Shown: one piece after another, positions 55,517 to 64,000 of the stretch
Layout: each line of letters opens with the position of its first letter
How positions within the stretch are numbered: the first letter of the stretch is position 1
Assembly (NCBI GenBank): GCA_965372355.1
Contig: CBDVBZ010000002.1
Location: 1 to 64,000, forward strand
Length of the DNA stretch: 64,000 nucleotides
Direction: 5' to 3'
DNA from: CBDVBZ01 sp965372355
GTDB lineage: Bacteria; Krumholzibacteriota; Krumholzibacteriia; WVZY01
Notes under the pieces: generated by a model
Database searches by the model: none
The model's input: only the letters and a program-made list of their open reading frames with translations
What the model was told of the DNA's origin: nothing
Translations under genes and position numbers: made by a program

Positions 55517-57394
55517 CTACTTCTTCTGCCAGACGTCGATTCTCTGTCCCGGGTAGATCGTGGATCTCGATGATTTGTCGTTCCAGGCCAGCAAGTCGGA
55601 CATCCTCACGTTGAACTTGCGGCTGATCGAGTACATCGTGTCACCCTTCTTGACCGTGTACGTGCGGACGGCGTAGTCATTGGTGTTGGGTTTGGCACCC
55701 GCCGAGGACACGTTAGCCTGATCGAACGAGTCGGGGACATAGATGACGAGGTTCTGACCGGGGTAGATGTACGAGCGGTAACTCAGGTTGTTCCACGCGC
55801 GAAGCCTGCTCGCCCGCGTGTGATAGAGCTCCGCGATCTCTCCGAGCGTGTCACCGCTCTTTACCCGATGGACCACTCGTTTGTGGTTTGCCGGTGCGGC
55901 GTAGCGGGCCGCGTACTTCTCGAGGGCTTCGCGGGTTAGATTGCGTCTCGTGTTCTCGTAGTTGGGTTCCCTCGATGCAACCTCCGTTTGGCTGGCCGGA
56001 ACCGGGACGATGAGATATTTGCCCGCGCGGATGCGGTGCGCGTTCTTGATGCCGTTGAGGCGCTTGAGCGCTGAAACGCTGGTGTCATACTTGCGCGCGA
56101 TGGTAGACAACGTTTCTCCCTGGCGGATGCGGTGCTTGCGCCACGTCACACGTTGCTCGGGCGGGACGGCCGCAATCGCCTCTGTGGTCGTCTCTCCCAT
56201 GCCCTCGGGAACCTTTACCAGAACGGTCATCTTGGGCGGTGTTGCCCACTGTATGAATGCCGGATTGAGGTCGCGCAGAACCTCGAGCGTTGTGTCAGCC
56301 GACTTGGCGATCAGCTTGAGATCCGTGGCGTCTTTGATGCGCACTTCATCGAACTTGATAGGTTCCACATCGGGGAGCGTAAAACCGTAGCGCTCGGGAT
56401 CCCTGAGGATGTAGACGGCGGCGAGGAACTTCGGTACGTAGCGTTCGGTTTGTTTGGGCAATCTGAGTTTCCAAAAATCCGTCGTCTTTTGCATCGCCAC
56501 GGCGCGGGCGACGCGGTACTCGCCACAGTTGTAACTGGCCAGCGCGAGGGGCCACGAGCCCCAGATCCCGTAAAGGTCCTTGAGGTAGTTGCCGGCAGCA
56601 TAGGTCGATGCGACGATGTCACGCCGTTCGTCGTACCACCAGTTGACGCGGAGACCGTAGATGCGAGCCGTTCCGGCAATGAACTGCCACGGTCCAACAG
56701 CCCGTGCTCGTGATCGCGCCTTGAGGTAGAACCCGCTCTCGATGATCGCCACGCAAATCAGCTCGGGGGGCAGCTCGAGCTCTTCGAGGATGCGCTCGAC
56801 CGTGGGGCGATGGAGCTGCATCCGATAGAGCGTTCTGCCAAAACGCTCCTTGCCCGGCCCGGTGAAATACCTCATCCAGAAGTCGATGCGATCGTTGCGG
56901 AGCGCGGGAAAAAGGGTGTCGCCGTCTTCGGACACACTGATCTCGGTCCGAAGCGTATCGTCGTCCGGCCAGCTCAGAACGGCCAGAGCGAGGCTGTCCG
57001 TCTCGCTGAGGTGCTTATGCGACTCGAACCGGCTCTGGAACATCGCGTCAAGGTTATCGAGGTTCCTGACAAGTTGCTTGAAGTCCGGGTTGGAACGTAT
57101 TGCAGGATATGATATTGCCAGTGCATCGACGCTCCGCCTCAGCGAATCCCTCGCACTCACGAAATCCGCAATGTCGCCGAATCCATAGAGCGCCTCGGTG
57201 GAGTCAACGGCCGCGTCCAGCCGGTCGACCATCCCTTCGTCCACATCGAGGGTGCCGTGACCTTGTTCAGCAGCGATTTCCTGAGCCGGATCCGGTGTCG
57301 GATCGGGCCCGGCTGGGGATTGTTTCCGACCAGTGGTCGAACAACCCAGGGCCAGCAGCGATAACACGAGCAACCAGGCGGATAGTCGTTTCAT
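55517..57394 (-). CDS. mltD: MltD-like membrane-bound lytic transglycosylase with three LysM domains
   Basis: The 625-residue protein has a lipoprotein signal (LLVLSLLALGC). The SLT domain at about residues 195-330 carries catalytic Glu in VAIIESGF, ARAVGPWQFI, and ASYNCGEYRVARA. Three C-terminal LysM modules follow at about 425-475, 510-560 and 575-625 (HRIRQGETLSTIARKYD, HRVKSGDTLGEIAELYH, YTVKKGDTMYSISRKFN). It cleaves peptidoglycan glycan strands to 1,6-anhydro ends during wall remodelling. ATG 57394 was chosen since the frame extends further but the signal peptide starts here. It is convergent with the PorV-like gene across repeat copy C. Confidence 0.93.
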   Translation of the reverse strand: MKRLSAWLLVLSLLALGCSTTGRKQSPAGPDPTPDPAQEIAAEQGHGTLDVDEGMVDRLDAAVDSTEALYGFGDIADFVSARDSLRRSVDALAISYPAIRSNPDFKQLVRNLDNLDAMFQSRFESHKHLSETDSLALAVLSWPDDDTLRTEISVSEDGDTLFPALRNDRIDFWMRYFTGPGKERFGRTLYRMQLHRPTVERILEELELPPELICVAIIESGFYLKARSRARAVGPWQFIAGTARIYGLRVNWWYDERRDIVASTYAAGNYLKDLYGIWGSWPLALASYNCGEYRVARAVAMQKTTDFWKLRLPKQTERYVPKFLAAVYILRDPERYGFTLPDVEPIKFDEVRIKDATDLKLIAKSADTTLEVLRDLNPAFIQWATPPKMTVLVKVPEGMGETTTEAIAAVPPEQRVTWRKHRIRQGETLSTIARKYDTSVSALKRLNGIKNAHRIRAGKYLIVPVPASQTEVASREPNYENTRRNLTREALEKYAARYAAPANHKRVVHRVKSGDTLGEIAELYHTRASRLRAWNNLSYRSYIYPGQNLVIYVPDSFDQANVSSAGAKPNTNDYAVRTYTVKKGDTMYSISRKFNVRMSDLLAWNDKSSRSTIYPGQRIDVWQKK

Positions 57395-57540
57395 ACGGGG
57401 CTCTTTCGATACGGTTGTGGCGCGCGGCACCCGTGACCGGGCAGGCGCAGGTCGAATACTCTGTGTAGGCGGCTTTTGAGCAAAATGCAAGCCAAATCCG
57501 CCGGCGCCCTAACTGACCGAACAGTAGGTTGTTATTAAGC

Positions 57541-57593
57541 ATCAATAGTAATTGCGGTAGATGGGATCAATAGAAATGTCGTATAATCAATAG
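57541..57593 (+). repeat. Three ATCAATAG direct repeats over a -10 box upstream of the diguanylate cyclase
   Basis: ATCAATAG occurs at 57541-57548, 57566-57573 and 57586-57593 in an AT-rich stretch. A TATAAT (57582-57587) overlaps the third copy. No good -35 box is present, which is compatible with activator-dependent control. Confidence 0.6.
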
Positions 57594-57626
57594 ATAGGCA
57601 TAAGTAGCCAAAGAAGGTATTGGATT

Positions 57627-58976
57627 ATGCGCACCTTTGAGAGAGACTACGAATACCTTCTCCTCAATCTGATTCCTCAGCACCGTCTCGGAATCGAGCG
57701 GCGCAAGCGTGTCGAGAGGGCAATTCGTAGTGGCGCGCCCGCCGAGATGAGACGGGCGGCTGTTCTAGCCCTGGAAGAGCTCTGCGAGAGCGGCTCTTTT
57801 AGCCGCGTCGGCACCGAGGTCCTCGGCAAGACCGTGGTGGCCACGTACGTCCGCAACAACGGTCGTTATCAGGTAAGGGTCCGAGTGCCGCACGAGCAGT
57901 GGCGGACGTTCGGCATCCCGCCAAAGGCGACGGTGGACACACCGACAGTGGCGCCGCCGACGGCCGAGCCGATCGATGCGACGTTTGCCATCCTCCCCGA
58001 CATCATCCGGTCGCTTTACATCGATAGCCGACCCGAATCGACGTTTGAACGGCTCGAATCGGTGATGCGGCTGTTGCCCCAGTGGTTGAATGTCACGGGG
58101 GGGAAGCTGCTGCTCAACGAGGAACGGCTGGGACAGCACGAAGACCAGGATGCGCTCGTGACGACGCTTCCCGAGCGTGTGGTGTTGACACGCGCGGTAT
58201 ACGAGCGGTGCCGCCGATCGGGCGGTGTCGAGCTTCTCGAGGCGGACGCTGCCGACGCGCTCGGAATCTCAAAACCGACACGGGGACATCCGGGCAACGG
58301 TGCGGAGACCTCCGTGGCCGTGGCCCCGATATTCTCGGCGGGGGAGTTTTGGGGAATTCTCGAGTTGTGGTTTCCGCAGCTGCCCGACGGGCGGCGCATG
58401 CGGGAAAGGGTCGAGGTCGCTACCGGTATGATCGAGCAGATCATCGAGAACACCGTGCGGCTCGAGAACCTGACATCCATAGACAAGCTGACCGGCGTAT
58501 ACAATCGTAATCACTACGAAGCACAGGTACCGATCGAAATCGAGCGAGCGACGCGCTCGGAGAGCAAGTTGTCCATGTTGATCCTGGACATCGATGATTT
58601 TAAAAGGATCAACGACACATTCGGGCACCGCAAGGGCGACGAAGCCCTCTCGCTCGTCGCCGAGTTGATCAAGAGGAATTTGCGAAAGATCGACCAGCCC
58701 TTTCGCTATGGGGGCGAGGAATTCGTCATACTGTTGCCCGGAACGACCGCTGCGGAGGCGGTTCATACGGCGGAGAGGCTCCGCGCGGTTATTTCCGAGG
58801 TCGATCGTCTGACCGATGACATGGGGGAGACCATCCCGGTCCGCGTCAGCATCGGCGCGGCGGTTTTTCCCGACCATGCCCGCACAGAGGAGGAGCTTTT
58901 CTCGAAGGCGGATTCGGCCCTGTACCGAGCCAAGCGAAGGGGCAAGGACCGAGTCGAGCTCTATCAAGAGGGTTAA
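57627..58976 (+). CDS. GAF-GGDEF diguanylate cyclase
   Basis: The 449-residue protein has an N-terminal alpha-helical region (about residues 1-105) of unknown type and a GAF-like domain (about 115-275). The GGDEF cyclase domain (about 285-445) starts LTSIDKLTGVYNRNHYE and has MLILDIDDFKRINDTFGH. The active site is YGGEEF near residue 361, with the inhibitory I-site RKID five residues before it. It ends in FSKADSALYRAKRRGKDRV. It synthesises c-di-GMP from GTP under feedback inhibition. No TM helix is present. A PilZ receptor gene lies 10 kb away. A cluster of direct repeats lies in its promoter region. Confidence 0.95.
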   Translation: MRTFERDYEYLLLNLIPQHRLGIERRKRVERAIRSGAPAEMRRAAVLALEELCESGSFSRVGTEVLGKTVVATYVRNNGRYQVRVRVPHEQWRTFGIPPKATVDTPTVAPPTAEPIDATFAILPDIIRSLYIDSRPESTFERLESVMRLLPQWLNVTGGKLLLNEERLGQHEDQDALVTTLPERVVLTRAVYERCRRSGGVELLEADAADALGISKPTRGHPGNGAETSVAVAPIFSAGEFWGILELWFPQLPDGRRMRERVEVATGMIEQIIENTVRLENLTSIDKLTGVYNRNHYEAQVPIEIERATRSESKLSMLILDIDDFKRINDTFGHRKGDEALSLVAELIKRNLRKIDQPFRYGGEEFVILLPGTTAAEAVHTAERLRAVISEVDRLTDDMGETIPVRVSIGAAVFPDHARTEEELFSKADSALYRAKRRGKDRVELYQEG

Positions 58977-59010
58977 GGTTTGGTAGCGCGGCCCTGCGGC
59001 CGCGTTACGG

Positions 59011-60585
59011 ATGCCGATTGTGGCCCTTCCAGGACAGGCTGACGCCCGTGCGGGAAGGACGACCCACGATGGACGCCGCTCAATCGGCATGGGGAGTATC
59101 ACCGGTGGGGGGGGATGTGTTGTGGTGTGGGGACCGGCCGCGGCGCTTGTCGCGGGTATACTTCAAAACGCTCTGCTTCTGGCTGCTGCGCTTTTCTGGC
59201 TGCTTTGCTTTGTCCACGCTCGCAAGATGCCGCGTCTCCACGCGGCGTTTCTAGTTCTGCTCGTTCTGTTCCTCTATGCGCAGGGCCATCGCGCGATCGA
59301 TTCCGTCCATCGACACATTATGCACTTCGAGGCTTTCGCAAGTGTGCGCGAGGACCCGTTGTGGAGTGAGGGTTGGGTTGCGAGTTATCCGCAGCCCAGC
59401 TACGGTGGCACGCGGTTCGAGTTCGTCACCACGATGGGGTCAGCGGAGCACCGGTTGTGGGTTCGGACGAAGAAATTCACGATCGACTACGGGGACAGCC
59501 TGAGGATGCTGCTCGAACTCGACTCCACGAACCGGTCGAAGCGCCCCAGGTACGGGTATCTGCTCGGCCGCGGCTGGTGCGGCACGGCGCGCGCGATACC
59601 CGGAACGGTCGAGAAGCTCGGCGGTAAGGGTGGGACCCGTTTCAAACGGGCAGTGCTCTGGCCCCTTCACCACCGCCTGCGTTGTGATATTCACAAAGGT
59701 GTCGGTTCGCGGGCCGGTGTTGCGATGGCGTTATTGCTCGGAGAGCGCGGCGCGCTGGACAGGCGGGTTCGCAAATCCTTCGTCACGCTGGGAATATCTC
59801 ATCTCCTGGCCCTGAGCGGGTTTCACCTTGGCTTTGTCGCGGGCGTGCTGGTTCTGTTGCTGCGGTTGACAAGGGTGAAGAGACGCTGGCCCGTCCTCGT
59901 GGCTTTATGGGGCTATGTTGCACTCGTCGGTTTCATACTGTCGCTGTATCGGGCGTTGATCATGGTGGCGATACTCATTTGGGCCAGGGCGATGCATCGG
60001 CGCCTGCGTCCGGTGACCGCGCTGGGAAGCGCCTTCCTCTTGATGCTTCTCCTGTATCCGTACGCGCTCTTCTCGGTCGGATTCGAGTTGTCATTTGTCG
60101 CCACACTGGCCGTGTTGATCGCTGTCAGGCGGCTGCCGGCCGCGCCGGTACAAGGGCGGCTGCGCAAGGCCTGGTACTGGGTTCGCTCGACGGTCGAGAT
60201 AAGCGCCGTTGTCCAGGTGGTCCTTGCACCGGTACTGCTCGTTTATTTCGGGCAGATCAGTCTGGCCGCGCCGCTCACTACCGCCGTGTTTGTCGGACCC
60301 GTCATGGTCCTTCTTGCTCTTTCGGCGCTTGCCGTCCTGTTTGGAACGGTGTCACCGGTTGTCGGCTTCTGGCTATTCGAGACGGTGCAACGAGCGACGG
60401 TGATCTTCGAGGCGCTCCTCGCGTTGGTGGTGAAGGTCACTCCCGCCCCAACCGAGGTCGTTGCGCCAAACATGTACCTCTACTATTGCGGTTTTGCCAT
60501 GGTGTGGATGTCGCAAAAGCGCCCGTGGCTCGGGGTCGCGGGTCTGTTCGTGTTGATCGTGTCATGGCTGCCGGTTCTCCGGTAA
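59011..60585 (+). CDS. ComEC/Rec2-like competence membrane protein without nuclease domain
   Basis: The protein has at most 524 residues and about ten hydrophobic helices. A short DUF4131-like N-terminal part with a soluble OB-like loop (about residues 100-215) is followed by the Competence domain (LLLGERGALDRRVRKSFVTLGISHLLALSGFHLGFVAGVL, SLYRALIMVAILIWARAM). ComEC forms the inner-membrane channel for incoming single-stranded DNA. The C-terminal metallo-beta-lactamase-like domain of classical ComEC (about 250 residues) is missing. The exact start is unsure: ATG 59011, ATG 59089 or a GTG nearby, none with a strong Shine-Dalgarno. It precedes the purine operon. Confidence 0.85.
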   Translation: MPIVALPGQADARAGRTTHDGRRSIGMGSITGGGGCVVVWGPAAALVAGILQNALLLAAALFWLLCFVHARKMPRLHAAFLVLLVLFLYAQGHRAIDSVHRHIMHFEAFASVREDPLWSEGWVASYPQPSYGGTRFEFVTTMGSAEHRLWVRTKKFTIDYGDSLRMLLELDSTNRSKRPRYGYLLGRGWCGTARAIPGTVEKLGGKGGTRFKRAVLWPLHHRLRCDIHKGVGSRAGVAMALLLGERGALDRRVRKSFVTLGISHLLALSGFHLGFVAGVLVLLLRLTRVKRRWPVLVALWGYVALVGFILSLYRALIMVAILIWARAMHRRLRPVTALGSAFLLMLLLYPYALFSVGFELSFVATLAVLIAVRRLPAAPVQGRLRKAWYWVRSTVEISAVVQVVLAPVLLVYFGQISLAAPLTTAVFVGPVMVLLALSALAVLFGTVSPVVGFWLFETVQRATVIFEALLALVVKVTPAPTEVVAPNMYLYYCGFAMVWMSQKRPWLGVAGLFVLIVSWLPVLR

Positions 60586-60652
60586 ATTCTTGGTGCAGGC
60601 GCGTAAAGGAGGTGCTATATTAGCGCTTCCACTCGCACATAGGAGGGATGCA

Positions 60653-61285
60653 TTGAATGTAAAGCGTTGTCGCGTTGTGGTGTTGGCGTCGGGGACGGGG
60701 AGCAACTTCGGGGCGATTGCCAAGGCGTGTCAACGGGAAGAGATTCCGGCGAGTGTGGCATGTCTGATTTCCGACAAACCTGAGGCACCGGCGCTTGATT
60801 TGGCTCGAGCCTGCGGTGTCGAAGCCCGTGTGATCGAACCACCCACGAAAAAAGCCAGTCTGCCACCCGAAACCGAGAACGAAATCGTGAATGTTTGCAG
60901 GAGCCTCGATGTCGACCTGATTGCGTTGGCCGGGTTCATGCGGATTCTCAAGGGTCCTCTTCTCGATGCATACGTGGGGCGGATCATGAACGTCCACCCA
61001 TCGCTGCTTCCAAGCTTCAAGGGACTGCACAGTGTCCGGCAGGCGATCGACTATGGCGTCAAGATAGCGGGGTGCTCGGTGCATTTCGTCGATCGCGAAG
61101 TGGACGGGGGTGCCATCATCCAGCAGGCGGCGTTGCCCGTGGAAGAGAGCGACACGGAGGAGTCATTTCTGCAGAAGTTGCACAAAGAGGAGCACCGGAT
61201 ATACGTCCTGGCGGTCAAGCTCTTTGCCGAAGGTCGGCTGCGCCAGGAGGGCAGACGGGTGAGAATACTGGACAAGCAATCTTAG
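60653..61285 (+). CDS. purN: Phosphoribosylglycinamide formyltransferase
   Basis: The 210-residue enzyme transfers a formyl group from 10-formyl-THF to GAR, the third step of purine synthesis. Signatures are VVLASGTGSNFGAI, the folate-site LAGFMRILKGPLLD, the catalytic NVHPSLLPSF (Asn, His) and VHFVDREVDGGAIIQQ (Asp). TTG 60653 is chosen since AGGAGGG lies 5 bases upstream; the frame extends to 60590 without homology. It is the first gene of purN-purC-purH-guaA, all closely spaced. Confidence 0.95.
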   Translation: MNVKRCRVVVLASGTGSNFGAIAKACQREEIPASVACLISDKPEAPALDLARACGVEARVIEPPTKKASLPPETENEIVNVCRSLDVDLIALAGFMRILKGPLLDAYVGRIMNVHPSLLPSFKGLHSVRQAIDYGVKIAGCSVHFVDREVDGGAIIQQAALPVEESDTEESFLQKLHKEEHRIYVLAVKLFAEGRLRQEGRRVRILDKQS

Positions 61286-61310
61286 AGCAGCACGCAAAGG
61301 AACGGTGACG

Positions 61311-62204
61311 ATGACGACACTGATGAACACAAATGATCACGGACTGAAACCGGATTTCAGCGGCAAGGTTCGAGACATCTTCGACCTCGACGATCGGTTG
61401 CTGATCGTTACGACCGACCGTGTTAGCGCTTACGATGTGATCCTACCGGATCCCATTCCCGGTAAGGGTGTTCTGCTCACCCAAATGACACTCGGGTGGT
61501 ACGGGTTGTTCGGCGATCTGAAGACACATTTTATCACCGCCGATCACAACGAGTTTCCGGGGATGTTTGCGGGGCGGGAGGAGCTTGCGGGCAGGAGCAT
61601 GCTGGTCAAGAAGGCGAACCGGTATGATGTGGAGTGCGTGGTCCGCGGTTACCTCGCGGGGTCGGGGTGGCGGGAGTACCAGGAGTCGCAATCGGTCTGC
61701 GGTGTTCCTTTGCCCTCCGGGTTGGTAGAGGCGTCACGACTCGACGTGCCGATATTCACACCGGCGACCAAAGCATCGGACGGCCACGATGAAAATATCT
61801 CTTTCGAGAAAATGACGGAGATTGTTCCCGCCGATGTTGCCGAAAAGCTAAGGGATCTGAGCTTCAATATCTACAAGAAGGCTCACGGCCATGCCGGCCG
61901 AAACGGCATCGTTCTCGCCGACACGAAGTTCGAGTTTGGCGAACTCGACGGCGAGATCATATTGATCGATGAACTGTTGTCGCCCGATTCCTCACGTTTC
62001 TGGCCCGCCGATTTGTACCAGCCGGGCAGATCCCAGCAGAGCTTTGACAAGCAGTTCGTGCGAGATCACCTCGATGAGACCGGGTGGGATCACAGCCCGC
62101 CCGCGCCCGTGCTTCCCAAGGATGTTATCGATAAGACTCTGGAGAAGTATCGCGAGGCGTGCCAACAATTATTTCCCAACATAGAACTGGAGAAGTACCT
62201 GTGA
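61311..62204 (+). CDS. purC: Phosphoribosylaminoimidazole-succinocarboxamide synthase
   Basis: The 297-residue SAICAR synthetase condenses CAIR with aspartate using ATP. It is recognised by KVRDIFDLDDRLLIVTTDRVSAYDVI, VVRGYLAGSGWREYQ, the GHDENISFEKM loop, LADTKFEFG and IDELLSPDSSRFW. This is the longer eukaryote/FCB-type PurC (about 300 residues) rather than the 237-residue E. coli type. ATG 61311 fits AAAGGA 9 bases upstream; GTG 61305 is too close. It overlaps the purH start by 4 bp. Confidence 0.96.
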   Translation: MTTLMNTNDHGLKPDFSGKVRDIFDLDDRLLIVTTDRVSAYDVILPDPIPGKGVLLTQMTLGWYGLFGDLKTHFITADHNEFPGMFAGREELAGRSMLVKKANRYDVECVVRGYLAGSGWREYQESQSVCGVPLPSGLVEASRLDVPIFTPATKASDGHDENISFEKMTEIVPADVAEKLRDLSFNIYKKAHGHAGRNGIVLADTKFEFGELDGEIILIDELLSPDSSRFWPADLYQPGRSQQSFDKQFVRDHLDETGWDHSPPAPVLPKDVIDKTLEKYREACQQLFPNIELEKYL

Positions 62205-63763
62205 ACGACAACCCGAAGCGTACAGCCTTGATCAGCGTCACCAACAAGAGCGGGCTCGAAAAGTTCGCGTCGGTTTTGAAAGACAGCGGTTATGGAATGC
62301 TCTCGTCTTCCGGGACGATGAAGTTTCTCGAGTCGAAGGGATTCGAGGCGGAAGAGATCTCGATCTACACGGCGAGCCCGGAGCTGCTCGGTGGCCGCGT
62401 CAAGACCCTGCACCCGAAAATACACGCCGGAATCCTGGCCGATCGTGACGAGGCTTCGCATCTACAGCAGCTCGATGAGCACGGCGTACGGCCGATCGAT
62501 CTCGTCGTGGTCAATCTATACCCGTTTGTCGAGAAGTACCGCAGCGGTGATTTGTCCGAGAAGAAGCTGTGTGAGTACATCGACATCGGCGGAATCACAC
62601 TGATCCGTGCCGCAGCCAAGAATTTTCACCACGTGGCGGTGGTAACCGATCCCGGCGAGTACAAAGGAATCGCCAAAGAGATCGCCGACACGGGTGCCGT
62701 CTCTCTGGATACACGGCGGCGACTCGCGCGGGATGCGTTTGCGTTGACGAGCTCGTACGACGCCGCGATCAACGCGTTCTTCAGGGGCAACCTGCCCGCC
62801 GACAAGACACCCCGACAAATGGCGCTCGCGCTGGACAAGGTCGATGATCTTCGTTACGGGGAGAACCCGCACCAGTATGCAGCCGTGTACCGGACGAGCG
62901 ATGATTCCGCAATTCTCTCTGTGACCAAACACCAGGGCAAGGAGCTCTCCTACAACAACTATCTCGATCTCGTGTCCGCGTTCTCGCTCGCGCGCGATAT
63001 GGGCAAGGGCAGTGTGACGATCATGAAGCACACGAACCCGTGCGGAGTGGGTTGGTGCGGCCAGCCGCTGCCCTCGTTTCGCCGTGCGCTCAAGACGGAC
63101 CCCGTCAGCGCTTTTGGTGGTATCGTCGCCGTCAACGGCACCGTGGAAAAGGAACTCGCGGAAGAGTTCAACAAGATGTTTCTCGAGGTGATCATTGCGA
63201 GATCGCTCACAGATGATGCGCTTCGTATTCTTGCCAAGAAGAAGAACCTGCGCGTCGTGAGTCTCGATGACGCGTGGTGGGAGAAAGCGCCTGCGGGTCA
63301 GTTTGGGCTCTTGACGGACGGGTTGTTTCTCTACCAGGATGCCGACGCTGGTTTTCCCGAGCTCAAAGAGGCACAGGCGGTCACAAAACGCGCGCCGACG
63401 GAGGCCGAGTTGCTCTCATGCCAGATGGCGTGGAAGGTCGCCAAACACGTCAAGTCGAACTCGATTCTGGTGGCGGACGACGAAGGCACGGTGGGTGTGG
63501 GGGCGGGACAGATGAGCCGCATCGATTCGTCGCAGATCGCGGCTCGCAAGGCGGCCGAAGCCGGCTTTTCCCTTGAGGGGAAGGTCGCTGCATCCGATGC
63601 ATTTTTTCCTTTTCCCGACGGCGTCATCGCCCTCGCAGAAACCGGTATCACAGCGGTGATACAGCCAGGCGGTTCAATAAGAGATCAAGAGGTGATCGAC
63701 GCGGCGGACGAGGCCAACCTGGCGATGCTCTTTACGGGGCGTCGTCACTTCCGGCACGCGTGA
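62201..63763 (+). CDS. purH: Bifunctional AICAR transformylase / IMP cyclohydrolase
   Basis: The 520-residue enzyme carries out the last two steps to IMP. The N-terminal MGS-like cyclohydrolase domain (ALISVTNKSGLEKFASVL, GGRVKTLHPKIHAGIL, VVVNLYPF) is followed by the transformylase domain (LRYGENPHQYAA, IMKHTNPCGVGW, AFGGIVAVN, GVGAGQMSRIDS, AFFPFPDGV). The GTG start overlaps the purC stop as GTGA, with GGAG about 8 bases upstream, so it is translationally coupled. Length is standard for the family. Confidence 0.97.
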   Translation: MNDNPKRTALISVTNKSGLEKFASVLKDSGYGMLSSSGTMKFLESKGFEAEEISIYTASPELLGGRVKTLHPKIHAGILADRDEASHLQQLDEHGVRPIDLVVVNLYPFVEKYRSGDLSEKKLCEYIDIGGITLIRAAAKNFHHVAVVTDPGEYKGIAKEIADTGAVSLDTRRRLARDAFALTSSYDAAINAFFRGNLPADKTPRQMALALDKVDDLRYGENPHQYAAVYRTSDDSAILSVTKHQGKELSYNNYLDLVSAFSLARDMGKGSVTIMKHTNPCGVGWCGQPLPSFRRALKTDPVSAFGGIVAVNGTVEKELAEEFNKMFLEVIIARSLTDDALRILAKKKNLRVVSLDDAWWEKAPAGQFGLLTDGLFLYQDADAGFPELKEAQAVTKRAPTEAELLSCQMAWKVAKHVKSNSILVADDEGTVGVGAGQMSRIDSSQIAARKAAEAGFSLEGKVAASDAFFPFPDGVIALAETGITAVIQPGGSIRDQEVIDAADEANLAMLFTGRRHFRHA

Positions 63764-63768
63764 TAGCG

Positions 63769-64000
63769 ATGGCGCAGAACGGTATCGTCATAATCGACTA
63801 TGGGTCTCAGTACACGCAACTGATAGCGCGGCGCATCCGCGCCCAGAAAGTCTACTCGGAGATCCTGCCCTGTACTGTGGACCGGGAGCGCGTATTCCGG
63901 TCGCATCCCAGGGGGCTGGTGCTCTCCGGTGGTCCATCGAGCGTTTTCGGAGCCGAAGCGCCCGTTTTGCCCGATTGGTTCGAATCGGTGGACATTCCCG
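63769..64000 (+). CDS. guaA: GMP synthase (glutamine-hydrolysing), N-terminal part, cut by window end
   Basis: The first 77 residues are visible: MAQNGIVIIDYGSQYTQLIAR, then VYSEILPCTVD, then GLVLSGGPSSVFG. This is the start of the class I glutamine amidotransferase domain of GuaA, which converts XMP to GMP. The catalytic Cys lies beyond the window. ATG 63769 is 5 bp after the purH stop, so it belongs to the same operon. Confidence 0.93.
   Translation, partial: MAQNGIVIIDYGSQYTQLIARRIRAQKVYSEILPCTVDRERVFRSHPRGLVLSGGPSSVFGAEAPVLPDWFESVDIP

Noticed and set aside
1..64000. CRISPR array, rRNA operon, intact insertion sequence or prophage
   Set aside because: I saw no regularly spaced repeat-spacer array, no rRNA sequence and no transposase, integrase or phage structural gene in any frame.

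Overview
The window reads as about 64 kb of chromosome from a Gram-negative, high-GC bacterium of the FCB superphylum, most likely an uncultured lineage of the Krumholzibacteriota / Eisenbacteria / Latescibacterota type. That placement is inferred from marker combinations: a PorV/PorQ-family outer-membrane protein, an M1 peptidase with a C-terminal FlgD-like/type IX-like sorting domain, a GWxTD-domain lipoprotein, a GlmU-family protein, LVIVD and 6-bladed propeller proteins, and a 31-residue AURKAIP1/COX24-type basic protein. No intact transposon, prophage or CRISPR array is visible. Coding density is high and most genes are chromosomal housekeeping or envelope genes.

Layout. 1-2.7 kb: end of an unidentified gene, an AlkA-like glycosylase, a type IV pilin with its own sigma-54 promoter, a DUF4136 lipoprotein and a NifU-like Fe-S protein. 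2.9-12.6 kb (minus strand): an apparent operon of propeller protein, membrane-fusion lipoprotein and two RND permeases. The second permease is highly unusual, with a triplicated TM2-TM3 hairpin and a C-terminal DUF805 domain. 13-22 kb: OmpA lipoprotein, DUF2207 protein, alpha/beta hydrolase, SucA-type 2-oxoglutarate dehydrogenase E1, TPR protein, BioY and a DUF2203 protein. 22-28.7 kb: an electron-transfer group (ETF-quinone oxidoreductase, NuoI-like ferredoxin, GlcD/D-lactate-dehydrogenase-like flavoprotein, LVIVD propeller) followed by an M64 peptidase. 29-34 kb: a LexA-like repressor with altered catalytic positions, NYN nuclease, TonB-like protein, PgsA-like phosphatidyltransferase and GWxTD lipoprotein. 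35-42 kb: M1 peptidase, TPR lipoprotein and the slipin/NfeD pair. 42-47 kb: HNH endonuclease, tRNA-Leu(CAA), tRNA-Ala(GGC), GlmU-family protein, SppA, HU and the small COX24-like protein.

47-54 kb is a regulatory block: a PilZ protein, a multi-domain histidine kinase and three successive NtrC-family AAA+ regulators. The middle regulator has lost both its phospho-acceptor and its GAFTGA loop, yet it sits behind a near-perfect sigma-54 promoter. 54-64 kb: PorV-like protein, MltD-like transglycosylase with three LysM domains, GAF-GGDEF diguanylate cyclase, a ComEC-like channel without a nuclease domain, and a purine operon purN-purC-purH-guaA that runs off the end.

The pilin, the PilZ protein, the diguanylate cyclase and the sigma-54 regulators suggest (inference) that surface-pilus expression is tied to sigma-54 and c-di-GMP control. 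A diverged repeat family occurs in three intergenic regions. Start codons were adjusted where a Shine-Dalgarno sequence, signal peptide or family N-terminus favoured an internal start; GTG and TTG starts are common.
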